Assembly: GCF_047663525.1 (NCBI RefSeq)
Contig: NC_092605.1
Span: 310,001 to 374,000, forward strand
DNA length: 64,000 nt
From: Anas platyrhynchos
Taxonomy: Eukaryota; Chordata; Aves; Anseriformes; Anatidae
Direction of reading: 5' to 3'
This document shows, in pieces, positions 12,501 to 27,500 of the stretch. Position numbers and translations under genes: made by a program. The notes under the pieces were generated by a model. The model ran no database searches and was not told the origin of the DNA. It saw only the letters and a list, made by a program, of their open reading frames with translations. Numbering within the stretch: position 1 is the first letter of the stretch; each line of letters opens with the position of its first letter.

Positions 12501-15500
12501 GTTCCACCAATTCCTCGCCCAGAGTCCAGCAATCAGAAAAAATCCTGTTTCTTTATCCATTACCATTTACTCACTTAACTCTTCCAATTCGGGATCTCCC
12601 AATCTAAATACTCTCACTACAGCTTTGCTTTAAAGCCTCAGCGACAACACCGAAGTACAGGCAGAATCTGAAAGCTACCTTCCCATGGCTACTTACAAAA
12701 ATGACTCTACCAGGTAAACCTACTCACTTTCCGGTTCCAATCTGGTATTTTCTTCAAGTGCCAAAAGGTAGCTAGCTATCTCCTGTAATAAAAGATGGCC
12801 CCCATAAGGGCAGTTTCTGCCTTTCACTATGTAACTTGGAAGGAAGGAAATCTATGCATTGTGCTGTTATCTTTCTGTCAATAATACCTTTCAGAAGCCA
12901 AAGATGCTGCATTATGGTTTGTCACCTTCCCAAAATATCAGTTCTTCGAAATCTCTATTTCTACCAAAGCTAAGACATTACACACTTTTCACCAGCAGGC
13001 TGAAGCCATCTATTCACAACAGTGCCTACCAGGCAATTGATGTAATTGCAGTCTATGCAATACAGCTAGGTGTTAGAAAGAATGCAATTCAGTCTAAGGT
13101 CACTATCCTGGCCCCAAGTAAGCAGGTAAGCTGAGGAAAACCCTTATTTAATTTGAAGTATAGTGGTGGCTATTGTGCTTTCCACAGCAGTAAGCTCTCC
13201 CTGCAGACCCACCTCCTCCCCACCACCTCAGGGAGCTCTAATCTCCAGGGAAATCTGGTGTAAAGTTACCTTCTAATAATTAATGTTCTGACATCAAAGT
13301 CAGCATGCAGCTGTCTGTAAACCATCTTTATCCTAAGAAATGAAGGGACGCCAGCACAGATTTTATCCAGCCTCTCTGCAGCTCCAAAAACCACACACAG
13401 GCAAAGCATTAATGGGAAGATTCTTTTACAAAAATGAACCTTTGATGTTTAAAAATAATTTGTTTTGTTTTGTTTTTTCCTCAGGACTGAAAAGGGACAA
13501 AAAGCAGATGCCATGTGGCTAGCCCTGCTCTGCTGTTGCTGCTGAGAGCAGAGGATGGCAGGAATGGAGGAGGGAACAAAATGTAATCAATCAGCAGCAA
13601 GAGCACCAGAGATCAAAGGGCTTGAAAGCAGCAGTCAGAATCACATGCTGTTTAACACAAGGGCAGACCCCCCCCAACAGAATCTGCAGCTGCTTCCAAA
13701 ACTGTTCTCAAACTGGAAGGATGGCTGGCTCCCGAAGCGCCTCTAAGTGGTTTGAACTGGACTGCAATTCTGAGAAAGATCCTGGATCACAAACAAGAGT
13801 CCCTAGGCCACCATGGTGCAGCTCTGTGACCATCAGCACAACCTCACATTAAGCTGTAGCCAATAAAACTATAAAATTAGTTCTGTCTCTCCAGTCAGCA
13901 CACGGAGAAGCGCAGACAAAAGGCTGGTGATTAAGTAACACCTAACACTTGCACCGTTCCTTCCTTCTGTTCAGACACAATTAAAACTCCTCCTTTACAA
14001 ATCACTCATAGGTGCGAGTGTGATTGAAGCAAGCAATGCATTACAGCAGACAAATCACCCAGCCTACTGTTCAGGACTCCACACTCAGAGTCTGTTCCAA
14101 AAGGTTAAATAACACTGATTAAATGGACCCAAACATGTTTCTAATATACTAAAACATTCACCACTGGGTTGGCAAGACCTCTTTCTTCTACGTTTATAAC
14201 TGTTCCAGAGTCCTTCCAGGGTCTGGCTTCTCCACCTAAACAATTCAGAAACTCATGAAGAATGGACTGCAACCACAAAGAAGTCAACCAAGGTAGAATC
14301 TCTGCATCAATGAGAGGGCACACACATAGCCTTGTTAAATTCCTCCTGGACTGAGCGCCCTTGGAACCTTATCGGGCGTCTTTTCTTCCTGCGTATGGCT
14401 TTTCTTTGTTTAATCCCTTGGCTGGATCAGAACCAAAGATAAACACCAAACTCCAACTCTAGGAGGTACTAAAAACTGGGAAATAGAGGAGATCTCTGAA
14501 GATTAAATCCAGCCCTGGTGATGTGTGCAGTGAGGGGACAAGGGAAGGAGCTGGTCACAGAGAACCTGGGACATGAAATTCCCAACACACAAATTCACAA
14601 CTTAACAAGGATACATTATTAACATCTCTGGTACTTTCTTCTATGCTACTTGTCAGACATATCCATCCTTGCCGAGGGCATTCAATTTCATATAGCTGAC
14701 CTACAGAAAGTGTATCTGACATCATTCAAAGACATCCTGTATCAACAATATAGCACTCTTGAGCCACCAGTTCTGGTATCAACATATGGCTTAAAGCATT
14801 TTTAATTTTAACTGATTCATTTTTAATTTGGAGACACCAACAATGCAGATACACACACAATTTGTCAGGAAAACTGTTAAAGAGAGGTAGACTTTATTTA
14901 AGAAGCAAGATACTTAAAAGCAAGACAAAATATACTTTCATATGCAAACAGAAGTAGGGAAAAGGAAGGAAGGTTTCTGTATCACCTGCAATACTAAGAA
15001 AACTAAGACTCACAGAAGGAATGGGTAGACTGAAAGGAAGAGAAGATGCCCAGACCTCATTTTTCAAATAGCTACATTTTGTCAAAAGTGATGCAACTGT
15101 AGCTGAAAAATTCCTTTCCTACATCTGTGAGCCTTGCAATCCACTGTGTCACCAATAGTTAAGCGGTAAGTTGAAGCAACCATGGACAGGAGGAACTGAG
15201 GAAGCAGATGTTAACAACCACCAGCATTGGATGCTGCTTTCACAATTGCTTCACTATGAAGTTCAGTGTTCCACAGAACATCTTAGATGAGAAATAGGGT
15301 ACACCTTACAACCTAAGAGTTCGAAACTCTCTCTTCTCAGGTCTTAGAAGTATGTGATCAAGTTGCAGCAAATCTGTTAAGACCACTTCTCCTAGGACAT
15401 AATCCTGCAACGAGCTAGAAAGGTTATCCCTTTCCATGTGGAAAACTCTGCCAGACTTGCATCTCCCAGATCATTCAGAGGGCAAGTCAGTCACAACAAG

Positions 15501-18500
15501 CAGCAAGCACTTTCTTAGTAATAGAAAATATAAGTCTGGACAAACTCTGCTCACCTTCAGAAAAATTACATAGTAGATAGCAACAAAAAAAAAAAAAAAA
15601 AAAAAGCCAAGTTTCCAGGGCTCAGGTGACAAGTGGGCATTTTTTAAAGACATTTAGCTTTTCATGAAATTTGACGCAGAAATTTAAGCTCTTCTGGGCT
15701 GTTTCTAATGCACTTGTGTTGCTTGCATTAGAACCAATCACCAAGGATATCTCAAGGTTCAAAGCTTTGCTTGCCTCTGGACAGTGGACAAATTCATAAA
15801 TTCCCATCTTTTGTACATCCTATAGTAAACAGACCAAAATGTAAGTTACTGAACTTACTTGGCAGAACTACATATCACCAAGGCATACAATGCTAAACTG
15901 GGGGAGGGAGGGGAGGGAAGAAACACAAGACATCTCAAATATGGAAACATCTTTCCCCACTTAGGGCAAGGCATGATACAAAGCCTTCACTGCAAACAAA
16001 TTTTACCTTACCTGCTCTTGCTCATTCTGCAGCTCTTGGCTGTTCTTTGACTTCTTTGGCTCAGAAGGGCCTCCAGGGCTAGAAAAAGTTGCTGGCAGCT
16101 TTGAAGATGGCTTATCTAACCCAAGAGGTGGAGTAGCCACAGAAGTGTCCCCCAGACGCTGTCCATCTCCAAAAAAAGGGACAAATGGGGTAGACTTGGG
16201 CTCTGAGGGAGGACACAGCTCCTCCACACTGGCATTAGGTTCTCTAATCAAGCCTTGATTGTCTGTGCAGCAGTTTAAAGACAAGGCCACATCCCTGTGG
16301 TCCAAGTCCTTTGGGAACATGTGCATTTGAGGTAAGGGCACATCCTCTGCTCCTCTGATAGAGCCTGGCCTCACCACTGGCTCATTACACTGTGTCATGG
16401 CATCCACAGCTTCCTCCTGACCAGACAAACTGCATTTCTTCATGACAACCCTTAAAGACAACACCAGAAAAAAAAAAGATTATTTATCATAAGTGCTGTC
16501 CTCCCAATTCTCAACATGACCAAGACACAAAGGAGACAGCTAAACCATAGTTTAATAATCTGCTTCTTCCAGAGCTACAAAGAACCAGTTGCAGTTGCTC
16601 TGAAGTTAGGAGGAGGGAGGAAGCAAAACAGGAATTACCCTCCCCACAGGAAGAGAAGAAAATCGCCCTCCAGGGAAGAAAAAAGTCAGCTGTAAAACAC
16701 AGTTTGTAATCATTCCCACCTTCTGTATATATTATAAAAAACTGGCTCGATGATCACAGAAAACCTGTCATTGTCTATTCCCCACCTCATGGGCAGAAGT
16801 TTCAGGTAAACAGGCAAAGACAATTACCAAGCGCAGTGATCTTTGTCTTTTTTGAATTATTTTCATTCAACTTTTTGGTACTTGAAACAAAACAAATTCG
16901 TCACTAGAGTGAAAATGAAAAATAAAGAGCCCAAACTTTTCTCCTCCCAACCTGATGATGGCACTGCCTCCAGTCAGACCAAGTGACTTCAGCGTTGTCT
17001 TCTCTAGTTCATCTTTTCCTGAGATCTGTAACAAAAACAGAGGAAAAAAACATAGTAACTGTCTATCTGAGAGCATTTAAAGAGCTCTTTCTAGAGTGAA
17101 GCCTATATTAAGATAATCATCACACAGCACCAGAAACAACTCACAGCACATGCTTTCTGCAGTTGGAAATGAGACCTGAATACATCTGTATTCACCCATT
17201 TGGCTTTACCATATTCACTGCTTACTAAGGGATCTTCATTGAAGATGACCTATACATGTTTCTGTCCCATGTGTACGTCCAAATCTGATTCAACCTCAGC
17301 AAAGCATTATTTTTATGTCAGCAGTTAAATCAGAGGCAACATATCTGAGCTAGAAGACAGCTGATTTCATTACATACACTTCCCATCTGCTTGTAATGAC
17401 CCATTCCAGAATAAAGACAATCTGTCCACAGAGGTCAGTGGGAAGTGAAGGGGACAGCTAGGGAGAACGAATTCCATAATACACACATACAAAATTTTAA
17501 ACAAAACATTAACAGCAAAAGATCAAAACAGAGAGGAAAGCAAATATTTATTAAAATGAAACCACTGTTTTGACTCTTGAGCTTTAAAAGAAGTTGGAAA
17601 GAAAAACACAAACAAGTCATTGAGCTCATTTTATGGGCTCAGAGGTCTAAACAGCTCTGGGTTATGTTCCAAAAAAGCTTTTTTCCATACAGACTTGTCA
17701 GGCTTTCAAAAGACCAACATTTTTCTACTTCCCCTCTTAAGAAAGTTCAAAAGAAACACTTTCCAGGTTGGAAAGTGGAGCTAAGAAGAGATGGTTAAGA
17801 AGGTTTTGGTGACTTACCTCATCTCGCATGTAAATACAGACTGGACAGAATTCACCGTGTTGTTCCATAAACTCCCTGCAATAAACAGCAAAATACTGTA
17901 GCGTCTGTAGAGCAGTCTATCCCTTCCAAAACCAACGTAGAGAAATAGTAAGAAGCAAAATTAGCTAGCATCACCCTCCTCCCTGTTACTCCAGCAACAG
18001 CCGTTACACACTTCACAGAATCGGTATTAGAAATTAAGTAAAGAATTTGCTCCAGTGCACTCACTGTTCCTTAAACACAACTCCTGACAAGTTGAAAAAC
18101 AAAGGAGAAATAATTCTTCAAGTTAATTCTGAAGTGAGTCAATTTTACAAGATAAATTCAACATCATTCTTAGAGTGCCTCAGTGCCCGATCTGTAACAT
18201 GACTAGTACTTGCTCTTTTTAAACCCTTATCTAAGTTCAATAGTTTATTAATGTATAGACAGTACTTTAAGGAAGGGTCAGTTTCTTCCCATGTATGCGC
18301 AGCAACAGAACAGAATTAAATACTGCTCTGAAGCAAATAATGTGAGAACAGAGAGGTTGCTTGTCTTAGCATCAGAAAGATTTAAAACAACAACAACAAC
18401 AAGCAGCAGAAGCTTTTAGATTTTAGGGACCAGGGACGAAACAAAGCCAAAGAAAAGGCTGCTGCTCTAGAAAAAGTGAAGATAAACATATAGGTGAGTA

Positions 18501-21500
18501 TTCCAGTGAGGCAATGATGCAAGCTGATGACAGGCCATCTGCAGAGGAAGATATAAGCAAAGGATTCATAGCATAGAAAAGAGGGAGAACCAGTTCAGGG
18601 CTGTGAAGAAGGCAGACCCAAGTGCTATTCTTAAAAAGATACTACTCTTCCCATTTTCCTGCAGATAAGCAATTCTGCGGCATTCAAGAATAGAAGCTTT
18701 ATCACATATTCATTTGATCAAACATGGAAAGGAAAAAGCCAATCACAATCTACCATAGCAAGTCTCAGTTTTCATCCATCCAAGATCATTCATGCAACCA
18801 GCAGTGCCCACTGCGTGCAGAAATGTGCGTGTTCTTGCATCACTGAAATGTGAAGGCGTATATGGAAGATGACTCGGTTCCCTCATTAATTCAGAATCCT
18901 ATCAGAGATCACTTATTCTGGTATCAACCTGGAGTTTTGTCACAAGCCTCCCTAAATTCTAATCAGATAATTGCCACACACTCTCTGCTTCTTTCATTAC
19001 TGGAGAAGCCACCATTGTAAGCATTAACAAGCCCTGACCAGAATTTTGTACAGGCAGCTAGTACGTGCCTTAGTACTTAACTCTGGAATTGGAATCAAGT
19101 CTGGTTCCAATCGTATCAGCATTCAATCTAAGAATCGTTGCAGATGCAAACTTCTACTACAGGAGTTGATTTGGCCCCAAACCTACAATTAGGAGGGTAC
19201 AGTCTACCTCTTCGATTTATACTGAGCGATCAGGCTCTGTAGTCTAGACTTGGTTTATGACTCCTCTCTTCCACTGTAGGTAAGAATCATTTGATGCCAC
19301 TGGGAACATCATGTCCAGAAGTGAACTATGTGCCCTACCTTGATGCATCTCCCAGCTTCACTATGGAGAATTTAATTTGTGCAGAAAACAATTTAGAGAA
19401 CTGAAAGAACAATTAAAGATGGAAGGATTGTGTTGTGTTTTTTTTTTTTCTTCCCATTATTAACCAAGAAGCTGTGAAGTAGATTTTCCGCTTAACAACT
19501 GATGTAGCTTTAACAAAAAAAAAAAGCGTCTTCTTATGATCAGTATTCTTTCCAAATCCAATTCCCCCCTCAGGAACAAAAAATAACAAGCATTAATAGT
19601 GTATTATCTTGCGGGAGAAAAAAAAACAGCACACCAAACATAAGTGTTGATGGCGGATTATTCTGTGCAAGGAAAACCAGCACAACAAATAGTGATTCAG
19701 CACAGAGCGCTCATCCAAGTAAACATGAGCAACAATTATATTCATCCTTCCAAGTTCTTTGTGTTTTTTGTTTGTTTTTTAGAAAATAAATAAATAAATA
19801 AAAGCAATGCATAAAACTCGAACCCCTGGGATTCAACCTGCAATCAGAAAGGCAAAGCAGTGTGCCAGGGAACTGAAGAAATTAAAATTGAATGGGTTAA
19901 CATAAAATAGTAAAATACTAAATGTTAATTTTCTTTATTATCTGCTTCTCTAAACAGCAGACTACAGTAGATAGAGACCACCAAGCTTTCTCCTATGCCT
20001 CACCCCACCAGGAAATACTCACACAACTCCTATGACTAACAGAATCCACCTCTACAAATCAGCTAATGAAATCCACCTGACAGCCACATCCTTGCTCATC
20101 TCCTGAGACCTCAAACAAAAGAGGCTGAATTTAGTCACTGAATCAACTTGCCATTTTATGTACTATTATGCCTGTGTTATTACTAAATTCAAACAGAACT
20201 TTGCAAATAACTTAGAGGGTTACGTAAATTAATTCTGGCACTTCACTGTCTTCTCAGTTATTTGAGGCTAGCGATTGGAGTGAACTTCACAGAAAAAAAG
20301 CAAAATCTACAAGGCCCTGGCAGCCTGAAAGTACTCCAGTATTTCCCTCCAGAAATTAGAAATTTTAAAAAGATCTATTTCCATCATTTCTCTGTACTAT
20401 TTGCAATTCTGCAAAATCAGTCACAGACACATTCTCTTAAATATGCTTATAAAACATTCATCTACTAGGTGTTCAGGTGTCACAAAATTTAAGTAAGAAC
20501 TCAGATCAGTTATATCTATCACATTACTCATACCTATCACCTGTACCTTCAGGGACTCAGAATCACAGAATGGTTGAGGACAAGAGAGGCTTCTGGAGGC
20601 CTTCGGGTCCAACACCACTGCTCAAGCTGCACAGGGGCCCCAGCACATCCTGTTGTCTGGGATTGTTCCTCCCGAGGTGCAAGACTTTGCACATTTCCTT
20701 GCTGTACTTCATGAGGTTTCTGTCAGTCCCTTTCTCCAGCCTGTCCATGTCCTTCTGGGTGGCAGCATGACTCTGGGAAATCCATTATTCTCCCCAGCTT
20801 CATGTCATTTGCACACTTGCTTAGAGTGCACCTCTGCTTCATTGTTCAGATCGTTAATCAAGATGTTTTAACAGGACTGGACCCTCCATCAAGCCCTGGA
20901 GCATTCTACTTATTACTGGCCTCCAACTAGATTTTGTACCACTGACAACTACCTTCAGGACATGTCTGACTCATTCTCTATCTTATGCTTTAATTTGCGA
21001 GCATCATACCTGGGGGGTGGAACGGAAAGCCTGTAAGAAAAGGCAATCAGTGATCGAGCCTGGGTTCCTTCTAACTTTCCTATAAAGGAGTTAAATGAAT
21101 TGGGTTCATTATTTAAAACATCCTGCTTTCAGCATCATGTAACCCAAAACGTGTTTGTTTAAATTACAATACTCCCAGCCACAAAATTATCTCCCAGATT
21201 TATGAAGAAAAAGGATCATTTAAGCAGGAGCCAAAATCCATTCAGTCAACCAAGTAACTAATCCTGAAGTGACTGCACGTTACGGAGGATGTCTGTGCTG
21301 TGGCCACACTGACTACTGTGGTTAGAGAAGTTTCTACTTTGTAGCTGTTAAGACCACAAGTAGGCATGCAACAAACCCAACACAAAGGTGATTATTTATA
21401 ATCATTATTACAGAAAGACCATCTTAAGACAGGAATAAGATTCTCTATCCAGGTAAGGATGCAAAATAACCCTTAGCACACTATCAATCTGCTTGCACAG

Positions 21501-24500
21501 CAGAAGATGAGTCTGTGTACCCAAACACAACGTACTACTTTCAATGCAGTGGTTCCTCTAATCTTAAGTATCATCATAATGTTCAATTGGAGTTATATAA
21601 CACCATTAGCTTTGTCAATACCTTATGCAGTCTCTCTATTTTGTCCAAAACAGATCACAGATTAGCAGCTCAGAATATATATATACAATTGATGTTTTGC
21701 GTAGTATTTTAACATGTATCTCGTTAGCCCAGTACAAAGTGATATGGAATAAATGATCAGGGAAAGAGTCAGTGAGTCTATAGAGCAGAAAAACAAAGGG
21801 ATATAGCCATTAAGTTCTAGAAAAATTCATCAAGGATATTTACATTTAGACTAAAAATGCAGCTTCAATTAAATATAAGTGAATTAGCTGGAATCAGGAG
21901 TCACTCAGAATTGAACACACCATCTGGAAAACAATACTCAATCCTTGAGTAATCCTCAAGAGCAAGAGCACATCAAAGAGTTCCAGATGGAGGATGTGGG
22001 AGAGCAAACCTGTTAAGCACAGGCCAGAATTCAGATTTCTGTTTGCTTTAATTACAACAGTCTATCTCCAGCCTTGATCTAAAGGTTAAAACTTAAGCCT
22101 TTCTAAATAAAGTATGCAACAGCATGATAATATGGGACAAGGCAAGTCACAACAAAACTGACAGGCTCTGCTTGCTAGACTCAACAAATCCAAATAAAGC
22201 AACCTGTAAAACCAGTCCTGAGCGATGGGTCTCATTCAGGGAAGTGAGGGGCTGAGAACTACTATGGGACCAGCTGCAACAGATCCGAATGGTTTCAGTA
22301 CTGAGGTATCTCTTATTTTATTTAGAGGGGGAATACACTTCTCCAACCAAGCCAATGCATCAAATGCTACCATGCAGGAAGTGACAGACAAACCCAGAGC
22401 ATCCTAGCTATTACATTCAATCTTCAGATTATGAAAAACAATTACCCTCCTAGATGAAAAAAAAAAAAAAAAATGAATATGTTGCCACCACATGCAGTAC
22501 TGCAATCAGTTACACTCTGTCACGGATAGAAAGCCATATACAATGCTCTGTAGGAATCAATCTGTAGCAGATGAACAACTATTTGCACCAGTATGACTAT
22601 TCCTATGTGACCCCTCATCTGCTGTTGCTCAGTTAGACACTGGAGTAATTGAAACTATTGCCAAAGATGGGTGGAAAGCTGGTTCCATTATTCCAGGCAT
22701 TCTCCCATACAGCAGGAAGATCCTACCTACAACTGTGTTTGTAAATCCTAAAACTGCTAGTGTATTCAAAGCAATGGCAGCAAAGCACCAGCATATAGGA
22801 TGCAGACTATCACAAACCTCTGAGTAACTCAATTCAAGAAGCATTTTGCAGCTGTCACTTCTGCTTCCAATCCTATTCAAAAAAAGACTCCAATAATGAG
22901 TGGGTTTTGCTTACCCTCTGGAAAGGAAGGCAAACCTTGCCAGAGTGCTGTGCTAGATAACGCATGTCCACGCTGTGATCCTTGAGCTTTACCTTGTAAC
23001 TCCAGACCCAGGCTCTTACCTCCCCTACTCCTTTTGCAGCAGTAACTAAGCTCCAAAGGCTAGCATTTGATGAGGAAAGGGGAAGAAGGAGAATAAACAA
23101 ACAAACAAACAAAAACCCTGGTCTCCTCACTGGAAGTTTGGAGCAAAATAGCACCTAAGAGACTACTTTTAGCGTATCATAACAGACCATATGTGCTCAG
23201 ACTTTTCCAGACAAGCCAGTAGAGCTAGTCATCCCTACCTTATTTTAAATGTTTTTGCTTCCAATCAGGATCACCTATATCCCTATAGAAATCCCTGATA
23301 AAAATAAAAGACTGCTGAGACATGGAAGAAACAGTTCGGACTCTTTATTGGTTGTAGTTTCTCCCTGAAATCACAGAAAAGGGCAGACAAAAGCAGCCCA
23401 CAGTAATAAAGTTTAAACCTCAGGTTGCCTATCACTAAAGGTGGATGATCACAATTTAGGAGGAGAGGGCACAATGGAATAAACATACATCCTGACCCAA
23501 AAGACCCATAAGAGAGCAAAACAATTTGACTCATATAAACTAGCTCCATTCACCTTCCCAAAATTTCTTTTCATGTCAATCCAAGGAACCGTTTGATTAA
23601 ACGGCCTTCTGAAAACACATGGAAAATATCTAAACTTAATGAATAATACCATAAAAGCAGCAAGGAGTCATAGCCATTGTCAAAATTGTCAAGTGTCCTG
23701 ACTGCAATCACTTCTATGTAAAAGTCAACAAAGCTGATGAAGCTGACACAGAAGCAAGAGTGGAAGACTGAAAAGCAACAGTTCTCCCAGGCCTGATGCT
23801 AAAACACTTGTGCCCTCAAACAAATCTATGCAGAACAGACTCCAAGCAAAGATCCCTGGGAGACTTATTTTTGTGTAACTCTTGGAAGCCAGCAGGCTCC
23901 TCCTCCAGCTGCTGTTAATCCATTACATTCACTCACTGAGGCAAGCACACACATCAAACACACTGTCATTTCTTTGATGTGCTGTTCTTCAGAAGGGGAA
24001 CGGCAGGCAGATTAGATTCCTTCATGTAGTGATCTGACAGGGCCTGTAAACATCTTGTGCAAGGACTGCTGCACGCTGAGAGGAGGAGCAGATTTACAAT
24101 AGCTTCCAGACCTTCTTCAGACCCAATTAGCCAAGATGGACGCTGGAGACCTGGGGGAAATTCCAGTGGATTTAGAATACTTCCCCCTCACGCACTCACA
24201 GCAGCTGAACATTCCACGAAAACATCTTCAGTTGGAAATCCAAGGGAAGGATTCAGCAAAAGTCAACAACTGGATGACCAGTCAGTCAACTGCCTCCGTA
24301 CATACTGGAAAGCATCACAACCCCTGAAATCTATATGGATGGATACAGCTCCAGCTTGTTATGCAAGTCACACACAGCATTGACTAGTAGTGTTACTACG
24401 TCCTGTAACAAATAAAACCTCCACCAGTCTAGCATTTCCCCAACTACAACAGGCACTCGTCTCCAAGAGGGCACCAAGTATGTAACAAGGCACAAAAAAG

Positions 24501-27500
24501 GCCTTAAAACACCCCCAAAAATAAACCCAGGTTTTGTTTCTCCATTCCCCTTGTCTACTTCTTTCCCACTCCAAAAAAAAAAAAAATCTGAATCTGTCTA
24601 GTATTTACATAAAGACTGTCCTTTTCAATTTAAGAGTTAAATGCCACACAGCAGATATTTTGATGATACAAAATTTTGAGTAAAAAAAACCAAAACTGTC
24701 ACAAACCATTTCTACCTATCTGCTTCCTCCTTTTGGATCCTTATTTGAGACACATTACACTTCTTACCATAACTGTCTATGAGAGACAGCCCTTACCTGG
24801 ATTACGAAACTGACCTAATTGAAAGATAACAGGGAAAACATTATTTTTCAGCCGAATCAGCTATGTAAGCCAATTCCCCACGAAGCTGCACAAATACTAC
24901 AAGGGGAGTTAGACACGAGCGTGGGAAGTGAGCAGTAACTGTTCAACCCATTGCTGCTATTCAGAAGATGTTTTTGACCTGCATTCCCCGCCCCCCCTAC
25001 ACACACACCATGATCCTAACTCCCTCCCTTGGGCCGACACTAGGCACTCATTTGATCTTGTTATGGACCATTCAGGGAGCTGTCGTGGTTTAACCCGGCC
25101 GGCAGCTAAACACCACGCAGCCGTTCGCTCACCCTCCCCCCTCCCTCTCTGGGACGGGGGAGAGAAATGGAGAGTGAAGCCCGTGAGTTGAGATAAAGAC
25201 AGTTTAATAAGACAGGAAAATAATAACAACAACAACAATAATAACAATTATAATAATAATACAATGATGATAATAGTACTACTACTACTATGTACAAACA
25301 AGTGATGCACAATGCAATTGCTCACCACCCGCTGACCGATGCCCAGCCTCACCCCGAGCAGTCCGGCCCCCTCCCCCCGGCTAGCCACCCCTATATATTG
25401 TTTAGCATGACGTCAGATGGTATGGAATACCCCTTTGGCTAGTTTGGGTCACCTGTCCTGGGTCTGTCCCCTCCCAGCTCTTGCTGCACCTCCAGCCTGC
25501 CCGTTGGCAGGACAGAGCAAGAAGCTGAGATGTCCTTGGCTCAGTATAAGCACTGCTCTGCAACAATTAAAACATCGGGGTGTTATCAGCACTCTTCTCA
25601 TCCTAAGCCAAAACATAGCATTCTACCAGCTACTAGGAAGAAAATTAACTCTGTTCTAACTGAAACCAGAACAGGAGCTAAGCTGTCTGAAAACAAACAG
25701 TGCATCCCTGGGAAGCACAACAACTCCAGAGCAACTCAAGCTACACAACTCAACTGTGCTACCCTGACTTAATGAGGTAAGTTTGACCAATTCAACCTCA
25801 GAACTGTGTTTCTTAGGCTATTCCAATTGCAGTACATAATAAGCAACATCAAACTTAATTTAAAGTAGTTTATGCTAGTACAGTAGTCTAATGCTAATGC
25901 ATACCCATAACTGGTCAATTGCTCCAGCCCAGATGACAAATGGCAATCCAAGATTTTGCATCCTCTAAGTGTACGCTGAAAGACTGAGCTTACCTGAAAC
26001 TACTACTGGTTACTGAACTATCACCTGTCCCTTCCCAGCGACCACTTATTTAACAGCTTTTCTAGTACCATAGCTTTGGAGACTTAAGAAGTTTCCACAC
26101 AGATCACCACTATCTCTGTAGATTGATGAGTATGTGAGTGTTCTGAGAAATTAACAAAAACAGTTCCTAGTTGCATAATACAGCATCTGTACAGAGGAGC
26201 AGGAGGATTGAGTGCAACAGAAGCAAGCTTAGACACATTAGAAAAAGTGCAGAGCAACTGGCAGAAGGTGAGGAATACAAGAGAAAAAGCAAGCTAGAAA
26301 CACAAAATCTGAAAAGACACTTTACCAAGAGAAAGGTAAACCAACAATACAAAAAGAAAAATAAAGTTGGAAATTCTGTTCAGAGTAGAATGGCTGTCAC
26401 AGCTTCAAGGCTCCATCTTCCAAGCCATGAAAAAAAATAAAAACCATCTACAGAGAAAAGTTTCTTAGCTTGACATTTCAAAACAATACCGCATTTTAAA
26501 GTCAAGGCCAGAGACAAAGGAAAGCAATGAACCAGACTCAGTAAGATTTCTAACCCACGTATATATTTAATAAATGTAAGACCAAATATTTTTCCATTTA
26601 AGTAGGAGCTAATCAGTTAATCAGGAGTTAATTAGCCACATTAGCCTGCTGAGAACTACATATTTCCTTGGAGATCTGCTCAAGTCCCAAAAGCAACAGC
26701 AACTTGTTTAAGAACCCTCTCTACCATGTGAAACTGCAACGCAAAAAATACTAGTGATGAAGATAATCTAGACTAGCTTCTCAGCTCTGGAAGTAACTTG
26801 ACTTTAAATAAGTTTGTATAAAAGAACAATGCAGCAATACATCCAGGTATATAGTTTCTTTCTGGCCTTTGCAGTTTGTTTCCAGTTTATACCCTGAACC
26901 AAGACTGCAAGTCCAGTATTAAAAAATAGCAACAAAACAATGGATTGTCAAATATGAAACAGCAAAGAAAAGGCAAACATCTGTGTTATAAAGGAAAAAA
27001 ATGCAATGAAATGTAAATTCTACAATTCTGCATGATTTAGTTGGATCACTGTGTGGTGATGGTGGCTGGGATAGAGTTATTGTCTTCATGGTTGCTTCTA
27101 TGGTGCTAGGTTTTGGATTTGTGATGAAGACAGTGTTGATAACACGCTGATGTTTTAGTTGTTGATGAACAGTGGTTACACAGTTGAAGCCTTTTTTTCC
27201 TCATACTGCCCTGTCAACAAGGAGGCCAGAGGCACACAAGATGCTGGGAGGGGATGCAATCTGCACAGCTGACTCAAACTGGCAAAAAGGATATTCCATA
27301 CCATGTGGCATTGTATTCCACAAACTGGGGGAAAGCTTACCATGGGTGCTGCTGCGTGGGGACTGGGTGGGAATCAGTCAGCTGGTGGTGGGCAATTGTG
27401 TTTTACATCATTCTCCCACCCCCTCCCATTTATTTATTTTTTTAAAGTGAGTTTAAAAAAAATATTGAACTCTTTATCCCAATCCATGAGTTTTCTAGCT

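Noticed and set aside
25205..25290. Trinucleotide microsatellite seen as an independent repeat
   Set aside because: It is the internal A/T-rich trinucleotide tract normal for this LTR family, not a separate locus.
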